Source: Diplosphaera chodatii
Taxonomy: Eukaryota > Chlorophyta > Trebouxiophyceae > Prasiolales > Stichococcaceae
Length of the DNA stretch: 64,000 bases
Direction of reading: 5' to 3'
NCBI GenBank assembly: GCA_032358165.1
Contig: JAALGY010000041.1
Location: 1,240,001 to 1,304,000, forward strand
The position numbers and the translations under genes are program-made. The notes beneath the pieces are model-generated. The model worked only from the letters and a program-made list of their open reading frames with translations. It did no database searches and was not told the DNA's origin. This document shows positions 34,992 to 48,000 of the stretch, piece by piece (the stretch's first letter is position 1; each line of letters opens with the position of its first letter).

Positions 34992-37900
34992 TCACGGAGA
35001 CTTGGGGGAGCCAGCGCTCTTGGGAGAGCGAGGGGACTTGGATGCTCGAGGTGAGCCGGGCGGTGACAGGATGCCCGGTGGCTGCGCCTGCAAGGAAACA
35101 AGACATAGACGTTCGAGATGCACAGCACAATGCAGGACAGGCAATGGGGTCATGCCTTGCATACTCAGTCCAGATCGATGCGTGGAACTGCTCACATGGC
35201 AACACAGCACCGGGACGAACCTGAGTCTTGACAAGGTTTCGGTCAGGCGGGCCAGGCAGATGCCTGTGGCCATACTTGGGCAGCAGTCCCTTGTGCGACT
35301 GCAACAGATGAGCGCAGGCATGAAGTCTTAGCCTCCCGCATTGGGGTAGCACTCAATGCAGCCGCTGCTGACGTCGCAGTCGTACCAGCCTGCGGAAACT
35401 ACCGAATACACTCGTCTGCTTCCGGTCCTGGCTTGTCGTGGCACCTCAGGACTCACCAGCTCCTCAAGACGCGCAATGAAGTTGGCAGCACTGTCCACAT
35501 GGTTGTTGAAGCCAGCTTGCCGGCTGCAGTAGCATTTGCAACGGTCAACATTGCTCGCCTTCGTACAAACACAGCATGAGCCTCCAACACACGTTTATGT
35601 ATCGAAGGTCTATGCTGCAGCTTAGCTATTGGTCAGGATTTGTGTATGTCATGCGCTACACTGTACTTAGCAAGCCGTCAACGCAGTGTTGGTTGCAGCT
35701 GCAAACGCTCACATCTTCACAGTGTTGCTGAAGACGTCAAACTCCATGCCAAAGGTAGCATCGCCAAACTCAAAGCTCGCGGCCTCCTTCAGTGGCACCC
35801 GCAGCTGCAGAGGGTGTTTCTTAACAGTCGTCAGCTTCGCACCGCATAGCACATCACACACGTATGGTGGTGCCATGCTGACACAGTGCAGGATGCAGCG
35901 AGTTCCGAAGACCCAGCCAGAAACGTGCAGCTGGATGACTGATATATAGTATCTGCACAGTGACAGGGCAGGAACGGGACGAGGGCGAGCAGCACCTTCG
36001 TGTCGTGCTCCTCTTGCACGGCCCGCCACACGTCCTCGTTCTTGGCCATCAGCACCGTCAGCGGGATCTTGAGCGGTGGTCCCGCCTCCAGGTCGAACCA
36101 TTTAGCGATGGCGGGCCACACTTGCTCCTGGCGCCATCGCAGATACAAGAGTTGCAAGTATGCACAGGTCCGACCGCAGTGCAAGGGTGCCACAGTGGCA
36201 TGCGGAAAGTTTATGGTAATCGCTGTCAGTGGATTGTGCTGCTTACCCAACGGAACGTATCCCCTGCAGGCTGGCACAGCACTGTTTAACATACCATGCA
36301 AAGGGCAAAAGTAGATGTTGCTGGCAAAGGGAGCTGCACGTGGATCTTCAATCATACGTGTGCTCTAACCGTTGCTGATGTTGTAGCTGTTATTCGCGGC
36401 CTGCATTACACACACAAGTGAGATGGGATACAAATGCCTGGTTTCACACATGTGGAGGTGAAGGCTTCAGTTGGCACCTTTACTATTGGATCACCTCAGG
36501 GTGGGTTGCAGTGTGGATTGCGGCCTTCATCAGCAGGCGCGCATCCACACACTCAGTGATTGCTTGATAGGCCTTCGCAGTGCCCGGAAATCTGCACGGC
36601 AGGGCAACACCCACCGTGACCCTACCCTGTGGACCTGTGGAGTTCGAGAAGCCTACCTAACATTCAGGATCCAGAGCGTCAGCTCGAAGGACCTTCACGA
36701 CATGTTCACCTACCGCATGGCTATGCGAAGCTGCTTGCAGACGGCGCCGTAGGTTGCAATCACCTAGGATGCACACTCAGTGGGGTGTCTGCAAGGTGCT
36801 GATGCCATATTCTACAGTATCACATGCTACAACTGCTGTCTGCTATTATCACCGAGCATGATGCAATCGCACGTGCAGCAGGTTCATGGTGGTGCCCAAC
36901 GCATAGCCGATAATGCAACCGGGTTTAAGGCTGCTCCTGCAGAACCATTGACACGCTGTGAACTGGCGCAAGCTCCTGTTTCTCCGCATACAGTCGAGCA
37001 TTGGTGCAGCCAGCAACCTCTGTGTATAGCATGGCAGCACAAGCTGTGTACGGTCACCATGTCCAGGGTGCGCCATCAGCACGCCGCTTGATTGCATAGT
37101 CCTGCACGACCAGATACCAGTGTGGGGAAAGCCGAGGCCACGAGCTGCAGTATGTGCTCACGGAAACTTCCCGGGTGGGCACTCCAGTGCAGCCTGCGCT
37201 CACCTCGAGGTCATAGTAACTATATCAGCACGCACAAAGTTAAGTTGTTGTCTGCCAGCTTTGCCCACATGTTTTTCGTTGCCCACAGCAGTATTTGTAG
37301 TTGCCCCAAGCCTTCATGCATGCATGCAGCCCTGCACTCACTAGTTGGGCGGCAGGTGGCGCGGGTCGTCCTCGTCGAAAGGCGTCTTTGGAGTTGGCCC
37401 CCAGTGAACACCTGCAAGAGTACAGGCAGAATGGATGCCGGCCAGGGTCATCCGATGACCAGCAGATGGATGTGTCTTGCCCATTGGTCTGGTTGTTTGG
37501 CGCCGTGCATGCACTTCTCCTGGCACTTGCACTGAACACATGATCTTTGTTTGTAGCAGATTGTCTAGCACAGCATCGATCGCGATGCAACCGACCGTAG
37601 TGTTTCAGTCCGAGGGTGAAGTAGACATGTTTCAACGGAGCATTGGCCGACTCCAGGCTCTCGACAACGTTCTTCAGCATGACCGCCACCGAGCGGTCCA
37701 TGTTCGTCATGTCCCTGCAGCGCTGGAAGTCTGTCAGGAGCACAGAACAACTTGCATGAAAGCAGCAAACACCTGGGCAAGAAAAGTTTTTGCTGTTGGC
37801 AAGTGGGTAGCAACATCATTACTCGTCAATGACGCCACGAGACCAGTGCAAGGGCGGGAAAGCACTGCGTACCCGCTGAAGGCGAGGTGGAACACATACA

Positions 37901-38501
37901 CTTCCTGTGCCAGATTCATCCTGTTGTCCTTGAATGCCTGCACACACCCAAAGGGGCTGACCATGGCCGTTGACACCATATGCACATTCATCATGGTAGA
38001 CCTACATGTCGGTGTACATACAACTCATCATCCGGCGGTTGCATGCTAAGCAGGTGAACCTGCCTTGGTGACTGCCTCTCGATCGGTGAGGTCCAGGCGA
38101 AGGTGCTGTGCGCGGGTGCTGGAATCCAGCTTCCGACGCGAGATTGCAACGATGTCTTGCCATTCATCTCTGTATGCAGTAGCCAGCTATAAAGCACCGC
38201 AGTTCAGTTGCCTGCCTGTCATGACTCTACCGTCAGCAGGGAACCAGAGTTGGTGCTGTACACGGGCATGCAGACAGCAGCAAAGCACGACCTGTGCTCC
38301 AGCACCTCCAGAAGAGCACGGCCCTGAATCCTGCAGCCAAGGAACCAAGTAAAGCCGACACTGTATATGTGGCGCTGCGCCTGCTTAGGGAATACACAAT
38401 ATCCAAGCACTTGCTTACCCTGTGGCGCCGGTTACCACAGCGGTCTTGGGCACTGCCGCAGGAGGCGGGGTCCCTGGTGGCAGGGGGTTGTCCCTCTCCA
38501 T
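34992..38501 (-). CDS. PRISE-type short-chain reductase (progesterone 5-beta-reductase/iridoid synthase family)
   Basis: NAD(P)H-dependent reductase of the atypical SDR family that reduces enone C=C bonds in plants and bacteria; the algal substrate is unknown. The start at 38501 leads into KTAVVTGATGIQGRALLEVL, the dinucleotide-binding GxTGxxG motif, then IVAISRRKLD and the acidic DLTDRE. Further family landmarks are YVFHLAFSG, HVYFTLGLKHYG, TPFDEDDPRHLPPNY and the active-site region YYDLEDYAIKRRADGAPWTW. After these come KPGCIIGYALGTTMNLL, RFPGTAKAYQAITECVDARL, NNSYNISNGDTFRWEQVWPA and WFDLEAGPPLKIPL. There are at least a dozen exons, two of them of only 16 and 17 bases (37204-37219 and 36247-36263). 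After the usual end (FIARLEEL) the in-phase continuation adds about 57 residues and ends in SPRSPKSAGSPKSP. An acceptor near 35398 offers an alternative terminal exon. Confidence 0.88.
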
Positions 38502-39012
38502 GCTGGCCCTGCCTATTATTGTCGACTGCTACAGTCAGCCAACGCTCGCTTGATCGGTGCAACGTTTCAGCTCACAAGCCGTCGGCCGTGACGTTTGCCT
38601 GGCAAATTCCGTTAACTGTCGGCCAAGTGCAGGCTTTGTGTAGGCTTGACTGCACGGTGAGTTCTTGCACGAAAGACATGTACAGGTCATTGGGTGCATG
38701 ATGACGCCCCGCCTTGTCGCTATCGGGACCGCCGAATACAATTCCGGCGGACGGCATCAGTTGACGGTCGCCACTGCCTTTCAGCATGGCCATGCAGCAG
38801 TGACCAATCACGCAATCAGACTGAAAACCAGATGAGATGTCAACGACCGACCGACCCACCAAGACTGCTTCTGGTCCTTCAATTGTTCAATGCTGTGATT
38901 TACAAGCAATGCGCGGCTCTGCAACAGCACTGGCGCTAGTTGTAGCCGCTCATGTATCAGCAGCCAGTGTCCACTTTTGTGCTGCAGCCTCGTTGATCCT
39001 GGCCTGCAGCAG
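38502..39012. other. PRISE upstream region and kinesin 3' UTR
   Basis: About 510 bases between the kinesin stop and the PRISE start, both on the minus strand. A minus-strand TGTAA motif lies at 38900-38904, about 110 bases after the kinesin stop. The rest should be the PRISE promoter. No other gene is seen. Confidence 0.5.
38900..38904 (-). terminator. Candidate kinesin poly(A) signal TGTAA
   Basis: Minus-strand TGTAA about 110 bases downstream of the kinesin stop codon, at the distance expected for a chlorophyte poly(A) element. Confidence 0.45.
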
Positions 39013-42000
39013 TCAGCTTCTGGAGCTGCTGCGCGAAGACCGGACCAGCGCCCTGTACTCCTCGCGCATGCCGGCAATGACGTCCAGCTGCATGTCGCAC
39101 TCTGCCGTCTTCGCTTGCACCTGTCCCTGCAGCTCCCTGCAGCATCAAGGAGCGAGAACACGAGTCAGCATTGCCGTTGCCCTTGGAGACCACATGCTGG
39201 GATGTTACAGTCGGTGCATGCTTGCATTCACCGTTTTGGTGCATGCTGGTGTATGTATGACTGATCGCCTGTTCCGGTGACAGGTACGACAGAGGGTCCA
39301 CCTCAGCCTTGCAGCAGCCTGAGCTCGCTCCTGCTCATGTGCGGCTTCCAGCGCCCAGAGCTGTGCGGTCAGCTCCTGCTCATGGTCAGCGACGTGCCGA
39401 CCGCCCTTCAGCGAAGCAGCTGACGGCGGCGTCACCACATCGTGCCCGCTGCTCGCGAGCCCGCTCCGCAGCGGTCCTTGCAAAGCCCTGCAAGCGCACG
39501 CGCTTGTGGTCATGTCACATCTGCGGCAGCAGCCCCTGGGTGCGCCGAGATGTCCACCACGGGGTAGAGGAAGCACTGCAGTGCACTGCTTCGCGAGGCA
39601 CGTGCTGTTCGGATGGCAGGCTGTGCCGACATGAACAACTCCCAGCTGCGGGGCGCACCTGCGGAGCGCAGCGTGCTGCTGCTGCAGCGTCGCCAGTGCT
39701 GCACGTGTGCCGTCCAGCTGCGCGTGCGCTTCAGCCAGGTCGGCCGGCAGCTCCGCAGCCTCCTGTGACTAGATTGCATCGTCACAACATCGAGATGCCA
39801 ATTGCAACCAGTGCTCTATGACACCAACAGTCTGGCCTGTAGCATCAGCCTTTCACAGGTCCGAGCAGCATTCAAGTGGGAATTCTCAACGGGGGAGCTA
39901 CATGCGCCAAGCTGCAGTCGGCAGAGGTGTCAAGTGCTGCCACCTGCAGCTCCGCGAGCTGGCTGCGCAGTGCCACCGCCTCGCGCTGCCGCTGCTCCAC
40001 CTGCTGCCGCAGCTGCCGCTCTGCCTCAGCATGGCGCTCCTGCAGCGTTGTGACACAGCTTACAGGAGGTTCTGCGACTTGGCAGCAGTAGTGTGTGCAA
40101 GACGGCAGTTGAACATACACAGGATAGATGTGTGTCACCACTTTGCAGCAGTAAGTTGCGGCCTGTGGGACCCTTCATCCTGCGCTTCACCGATGCAATG
40201 TCATGCTGCTCACCTGCAGTCGCTGTCTGGCTTCAGCCGCCGTGGCGGCGGCCTGCCGTGTGGTGTTCTGCTCAGCTTCCAGTGCTGCTGCGGCCTGTGC
40301 GGCAGACTGCTGGGCAGACGCCAGCTCAGCGCGCAGCGTGCTCGCCGCTTCGTGTGCAGCGTCTGCCTCCGCCTGTGCTTTCCGCAAGTCGGCCTGCAAG
40401 CATGCGACATGGAGGTGTTGACATCAGAAGTGGAGAGTTTTTTTCAGGACGAGTCATGGATGTCACGCTTTGCATGTCAATGGACGCTGCGCCCGCAGAG
40501 CACGCCTGGCCGTCGAATGCAGCCTTGACCCCATCCATTGGACCACCTAAACAGGTGGGTATCCAGTCGACAGTCGTTATCAGCGATGGTGTCACACATG
40601 CCCTGTGTGCATGTGTCGATCTTGCATTGCGCCTTGTCCGTTTTGTTTTGAAGAATCGTCCAGTTCCACAGTGCACCTGCTGCTCCGACAGCTGCTGCTC
40701 ATGCTGCGACTCGTCCGCTTGCGCAGCCACCTCCACTTCAGCTGCGCGCTGCCTGTAAGTTGCAGCCTCTGCCACGGACTGCGAAGCCCTCGCCTCCGCA
40801 TCGTGCAGCCGCCGCTCCAGCTCTGCAGCCCGTCCCTGCAGACAATGTACCGCATGCTGGCTCATCGTGCTGGTGATGTGCTGCTGTTCCTGCATCCTGC
40901 CCAGGAGTCGCTGCTTGTTTGGCACTACTTACATGGCGCCTCGCAACTGCTCACAACAGAGCCGACGTCAACACCACGTGCTGGCATGCGAGGTTGGTCT
41001 TCACCTGCAGTGCATCTGCTGCGGCTTCCTGCCGGTGCAGGAGCTCCGTCGTGGCGGCGTGGGCCTCGCCAGCTGCCGCCAGCTGCTCGTGCGCCTCCCA
41101 CAGCCGCTGGTGCGTGGCACCAAGCTCCTCTGCAGCAGCCGCGTGCTCCGCCTCGGCAGCCTACAAACACGGTCGTACCCGCATGTGGTGTCCATGTCAG
41201 GTGGTTTGTGCAGGTCACCACCACAGTGTGATTGACCGACACTGCAGTATGCAACTGACATTAGCTCAGGGAGCAGGGAGGTCACATTACTCCAAGGCGT
41301 CGAGCCGCACCTGCATGCGCATGTGCAGATCCTCCGCCACGGCGACCATCTCCCGCCGCTCCTGCCCTGCAGCGACCTCCGCCTCCCGCAGCCGCGCCTC
41401 GAAGCGCCGCTGCGCCGTGTCCGCCGCAGCGCGCACCGCCTCCAGCTGCTGCGCCGCCTGCTCTGCCGCTGCCCGCGCCTGCTTGCCCACCACAAAGCGG
41501 CAGCTGACACCACCACGAGCCTGGCACTGTGGCCGTCTTGGCAGCTCTTAGCAGGCGCGCACGCCCTGCCTGTTGTAACATTGCAGGCCATGCCCAGCTT
41601 TCTGTCATGTAACATTGGAGGCCATAGCAGGCGAGTGGCTACGATGTGCTACCTGCTGCATGGCATGCTCGGCAGCGTGTCGGGCAGATGCGTCTGCCGC
41701 CGCTGCCTCGGCCTCTGCAGACAGCCGTGCCTCCAGGCTGATCTCTCGCGCGAGTGCAGTCGCCAGCTCGCCCTTGAGCTGCGCTGCCACCTCGTCCCTG
41801 GAGAGACAGCAATCGATGCCCCATCAACGGCTTGTCCACCAGCGATGCAGGGTCAGGCTTGAAAAGCATGCACCTGGCGTGGCATGCTGAAACAGACCAC
41901 GTCCTGCAGCCCTGCGAGCATCCAGCCAAATGGTGGCGACGTGTGGGCTGCACACCGCTGGGCGAGTTGGGCGTGCAGGGTAGCCACACGGCTGTGCGCC

Positions 42001-45000
42001 TCCACAGCTGCCGACTCTGCATCGGCTGTTGACAGCTGCTGCGCCTCCAGCTGCTGCTGCGCTGCAGCCGTGGCGGCTCTTGCATCAATAAGCTGCTGCT
42101 GCAGCTCCGCAGTGGCCTCACACAAGCTCGACTGTGCCTGTGGAGCAAATATTAGTCATCCATGATCCGTCTATAAAGGAGCCCAACAGACATTCCTTTC
42201 TGTGCAGCTTTGCAGGTGCTACTGCCATGGACGCAGCCGAGGCATGAGGCAAGCCAACTTCGCGGCTGTTAAGAGTCCCAAACATTGCACCTGCTCCTGT
42301 GCTGCAGCCAGGCGCTGGCGGAGGTCAGTCTCCTCTGCAGCATGCTCCTGCAGTGCCGCTGCGAGTTCTGCCGCTGCGCTTTCCTCTGCTTCCTGCAGCC
42401 GGTGCCCTGCAGCAGTAGCCGCCTCCTGTGCCGCTTGCACCCTTCTCTGTGCTTCGCCGGACGCCACTTCAAGCATTGCAATCTCCGCCCGCAGCGACCG
42501 TACCTGCGTATCAATCGTATGCGACCTCCATGCATGCACGGTGTGTACGCCCAGCAAAGTGCAGCTGATCCAGCTTGCAGCCACCTCTGTTCATTGCGCG
42601 CCAGCTGCTCAGCATGAGTGTCTAGGGAACCTTATGTGACTACTGCTGATTGTACCCCACCTGCGCCTGCAGGACGGTGATCTCCTCCTGAGCCGCAGCC
42701 TGCACATCTGCAAGGCGCTTGGCAGCTGCCCTGGCATCCGCCTCGCTGTTGCGCTGTGCCGCCTCAGCAGCAGCGGTTTCCAGCTGCCGCTTGTCCTCCA
42801 GGGCCTCCACAGCTGCCTTCTGTGTCGCTAGCTCGTCCTGTTGGCAGCACACAATCCGTTGCACAACAGAGGACATTGCTGCAGTTGTACTGATACCTGT
42901 AAATGCAATCTTTGCAGAAGCGGACGCCAAGGCGTGGACTGTTTGGTGTCAAGTGACATCTTGACCGCATTTGCAGGTGCTATCAATGCAGCAGGCAGAG
43001 CAACCTGCAGGATGTCGAGGGCAGCGCAATGCTGTTGGTCGGCCTGCACCGCCGCTGCGTGCACTGTGGACAGCTGTGTCGTGAGCTGCCCGGCATCAGC
43101 AATGGCGCTGGTGCACGCCTTGGACGAAGCAGCCCACTGCGCCTCCAATTCCTGCGCAACAATTGGTGCCAACATGTTACATATGTGCTGCTGACTGCTC
43201 CCGCTGGCACTGCATGAGACCAAGCGCCACCCAACCCCACGTCGAAGCGCTGCTGTAGAGCTTTTGATTCGATGATGGCATGCAGAGCCCGTAGCCTACC
43301 TGCACTCGCTGCTGCAGCAGCCTGCTGTCGTCCCTGGCCGCATCCAGGTCCCGCGCTGCCACTGCCAGCCGAGTCGCCAGCGCAGCCATCTCAGCAGCAT
43401 GCTGACTTTCCCCACCGCGGGCTGCCGTGAGCTGCTGCTTCAGCTCAGCAATCTGGCGCTCCTGCCGACCCTGTGCCTCCTCAGCAGATGTCAGTTGCTG
43501 CCTGAGCTCCAAAGTGGCCTGCTCGTGCTGGTCCCTGGGCAGCGAATGAGCGCAGTTGATTAGACAGGGCAGCAGTGCAGGATGGCAGCGTCATAAGGCA
43601 GCTCCATTCTGATGCCAGTGTTACTCTGCAGAGCACTACATGCTAGGTTCACACCTAGCCTCTTCGGCAGCGGTCAGCCGTGTTGTCAGTGTAGCAGCAG
43701 CCTCCTCCTGCTCGGATCGCAACCTGTCAGCTGCCGCCAGCTGCGAGCGGAGGTCTGCCACTGTTTGCTGGTACTCAATGCAAGCTTCCTCCGCAGCAGC
43801 TAGCTGTGCGGCCAGCTCAGCAGATGAGCACTCAGCATCCTGCAGACAGAGGGCAGCTAACAGTGTAAGCCTGTACAAGGCCGTCAAACCAGCCAAAAAG
43901 GACTCGATCAAGTTGATCAGTGCTCATCGCAACCTGCCGGGCGCTCTCAGATGCAGCCAGCTTCAATTGAAGCTGAGACGCTGCTTGCTCATGTCGTCGG
44001 CTGGCGTCCTGTGCGGCAGTCAAGTGTTGCTGCAGGTCACCAGCGGCTGCTTCCTGCTGCTGCACCTCGTCCCGTGCAGCAGCAAGCTGATCCGCCATGT
44101 CTTCACATTGTTCCTGTAAACCGCAAGACCAACTTCAGGTGTCGATCTTCAAGCACACCAAGTGACTGCATGGCAGGGCCAGCAGCACTCCATCAGCAAC
44201 GCCGTAAAGCACTCTATCTGAACATCCCACATTCAGCGCCAGCGGCAGCAGGCAGCGTGCTCAAGGAGTAATGGCTGGCATACCCTCAGGTGTGCCTCGC
44301 ACTGCCGCGCCTCCTCACACGCACCGCGCGCCGCCGCCAGCAGGCTGCGCAGGTCGTCAGCCGCGTCTTCAGCGCCCTGGAGGCTCTGCCGCGTGGCGGC
44401 AGCGTCTGACTGCGCTGCGGCCAGCTCTGCGCGGCAGCTGTGCAGCTCATTTGCGGTACTATCGGCACCTGCCAATGCCTGCTGCAGCTCAGCGTCCAGC
44501 CCAGCCACGCACTCGGCATGCGAAGCAGCGATGCCATCTGCCTGCAGCACCAGCTCTTGCAGCCTGTCAATCTCCGCTGCTGCTGTGGCTGACTGCTGTG
44601 CTGAGCGGCGATCTGCTGCTGCGACGTCCGCCGCCTGCTTCGCTACAGCTGTTGCAGCGTCAGCCTCCGCCCTGGCTGCCTGCTCTGTGGCCAGCTGCTG
44701 CAGCGCCGCGGCCTCCCTTTGTTCCGCTTCTGCCCGCGCCAGCCCAGCAGCAGCCATGGCATCCTCTGCTTCCAGCCTGCCAGCCTCAGCCGCAGCTCGA
44801 CTCCGCTCCGCCAGTTCCTCCGCGGCCTCTGCTGCGGACCTCGCAGCCTGTGCAGCAGCTGCGGCGGCATCCTCTGCTGCCGCCTTTGCGTCCTCTGCAG
44901 CCAGGGCGCGGCGCTGCCAGAACTCCAGGTCCGCTCGCACGCCCAGGAGCGTGTGCTCGCGTGCAGCGCGGTGCTCCTCCAGCTGCGCCTGCAGCGCAGT

Positions 45001-48000
45001 GACCTGCGAACCGCACAGACGTTGGGTTTTTCTGCGCAAAGGTGGACATGCAGTCGACCTTAGCACGTGCTGCCCAATTGCAGCCTGTTACTTACCAACT
45101 AGGGAACCATGACGCCTGCAGGTCCGACATATACACTATGCAAGCTGCTTGGGTGCTATCACATTCCTGCAGCGCATCATTGGTGCGTGCCAGGATCACC
45201 TCAGCCGCAGATGCCTCAGCCTGGCAGGCGTCCGCCTCACGCCGGTCCGCCAGCTGCGCCTGCAGCGCGCCACACTGTGACTCCCACTCCGCCGCCGTTG
45301 ACAGCTGCGCCCGCAGCAGGCCATCCTGCAGCACAGGCTTGCCTTCACGAACATTGTGTGCACATTGTGCTCTCGTTGAAGGGAGTTGCTCTCTGCGTGC
45401 TTTCCTTGTCTTTGAGAAAGAGAAGGAAAGAGACAGCACTCAACTGCCGCACCTGGCGAATGATCTCGCCCTCATATGCAACCACCTTCTCGGACTGCGC
45501 AGCCAGTTGACTCTCCAGGGCTGCATTCTCTGCCACCAGCTGGTCCCTGCACACGTCATGCCTAATGCTCGACACAGGCACATTGCTAGTCGATCACAGC
45601 AAAGTCGATCACAATACAGTGACTGAGCAATGTCACTCATTGTGCACAGCTGCTGCAACATAGAGCGCAACCATGATGCTGACATTGCCGCCGCCCATGC
45701 TACAATGCCAAACGGATGCCCTTGGCCCAGGCACTCCAGTACCAGTGCTCACCGCTGCAATGTAAGCTTATGCACCAGCGGCTTGATGGTGTCGCGGCTG
45801 CAGCGGCGTGCCTCGTCCGCCGCCGCCAGCTTTGCAGCCAGCTCCACACGCTCGGCGTTGGCAGCCTCAAGCCGTGCACCTACCTCCTCGGCATTGGCAC
45901 GCAGCTGCGGCATCGTGTACTATGTCAGGAGGCTGTCCCTAACTATGCAATCGACTCAGAAAAGCGAAGGACTTCCCAGTGTGAACGCGTGCAAGTCTGC
46001 AAGCTTGTGCGTATGCTTCAGGATGTCTGCAACTGCCGAAACCAGAAGCGCACATGGGCAAGCGTGGTCTGCAGTGCGGCCACCGTCGCCTGCAGCTGTG
46101 CCTTGTCCTCTGCACGGGCAGCAAGCTCTTTTGCAGCTGTGGCGCTCTGCTCCTGCAGCTGCCCCACAGCCGCTGCGTGCGCCGCCTGCAACCGTGCGAT
46201 CTGGCGCACCAGCGAGTCGGATGAGCCGCCCTGCAGGAGAAAGCACCCCCACAGCCTGTGGCTAGGTCTGCCTTGATGTTGTCAACCAGCCCTGCGCTGC
46301 AAAAGGTCAGACTTCGCTGCGCAAACCAGTCTCAGGTCACATCACCTGTGAATGCAATGGTGAGCCATCTGCATCCAGGGTCACAGCAGCGGCAGCGGCA
46401 CATTGCGCAGCCTTGAGCGCCTGCAGCGATGCCGCTGCTTCCGCCGCCAGTCGTGCATGCTCGGTTTCAGTCTGTTTGTGATCAGCCTCCAGCTGCACTA
46501 CTCTGCATGATCAGATTCTCAGGTGTGAGCGCATGTGCCCATGTAGTGTTGCCAACCTACAAGCAGACCGACCCGAGTCGCTGTGCTACAGCCACATGAA
46601 GGCAGGCATCATCTGAAGCAGACCTCCCGCACAGGCGACAGCCCACCTGGCTGCAGCTTTTGCAGCGTGTTGCCCTGAGCTCGTTGCCTCCTCACGCAGG
46701 CCGGCGGCCTCCAGGCGCAGCCGGCGGACCTCCGCCTCCCGCTCTGAGGCATCCGACGTCAGGTGAGCCAGCTCCGCTGCCAGGCTGCATGCATGCAAAC
46801 TTGATCGAAGCTGGCGTTTATGCTGCGAATTGTATGGTGTGCCTGTCAGTGCATGCCGCTCAACAACAAGCCACATCTCTGCGCGTCTGCAACTGCGTGC
46901 TGTGGCTGACCTTGAGCACTCATGGGCCTTGGCTTCGTGTGCTGCCTGTGCCGCAGCAGTGCACCTATCTGCTGCCGCCGCCTCTGTCCGTGCGATGTCG
47001 AGCTGCGAGTGCAGCGACTGCTGGGCGGCAGATGCCGCCTCGCCCTGACCAGCCATCTCCGCCAGCTGCGCATCCAGGCTGCTGACCTACACATGCAGCT
47101 CAAGGCATTACTATCTGACGGTCAGGATATGATGCAGTCATATTATGTTTGCGACAGCCTGAACAGGCAGTCCCTGCACATGTGTCCGGTGCCGGGTATG
47201 CAGGGGCACCTGTTCCTGCAAAACACCCAGCGCTGTACCCTTCTCGCCCAGCTGCCATTGCAGCTCAGCCACGCGCTGCTGGGCCCGCGCGTTCACCTGC
47301 TGAAGGTGCTCCGTGGCAGCTTCGACATGGGCCGACAGCCCTGTGACTTCCGCCTCTGCACCCTCTGCACGCTGCGACAGATGAGCAAACCAGTTGTTGC
47401 AGCTTCCAAGCTGTTTCCAAGCTTGTACGCCGTGTGGCCTGACGTCATGCACCGACACTGCCCGACACTTCCACTTATGTGTGCTCGCCGGTTCATGTCT
47501 GTGTGTCAGTGCCCACAGACCTTGAGAGTGTCCAGCTGCGCCTCAACGGCCATGTCATGGTCATGCTGCAGTGCTGCGTTCCGACTCTGCAGCTCGCTGT
47601 GGTCCCTGCAGGCAAGCGCCGCCCGACATCAGCGTCATCAGCAAACTCCGGCACCAGGCTGCACAACCCTCAAGTTCTGCCACACTTGTTGAGCGGGGAC
47701 AACATGGCTGCACGTCCATGCCAAGCACATCCGCAGACCGCTGCAACTGGCGGTGCTCCTGCTCCAGGGCCTCCAGCTGGCGGTGCTGCGCGTCATTGGC
47801 GGCGTGCGCCTCCGCCAGCTGCGCGCGGTAGCTGTCGCCCTGCGCACTGCCCTCCGCCTTTTGGCTGGACAGGTCCTGCACACAAACACCCTGACGTCGC
47901 GACTGTTTTACACGCATGCTCCCCAGGAGCCAAGCCGGCAGGCGGCGCCCACAGTGGCACAGGTCGTGCTAAGGACAGGCAAGTACATCCTTGGCCCGGC

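Noticed and set aside
35328..35398. Minus-strand exon reading GWYDCDVSSGCIECYPNAGG and a stop as the PRISE C-terminus
   Set aside because: The upstream exon ends in phase 0 (LEEL), while this frame needs phase 1. The phase-0 exons ending SPKSP fit better. Kept only as a possible alternative in another frame.
44271..45112. Long plus-strand frames opposite the kinesin stalk, Ala/Ser/Cys- or Pro/Leu-rich
   Set aside because: They are antisense to a 270-residue coiled-coil exon with biased codons. Composition is low-complexity and no domain or splice continuity is seen.
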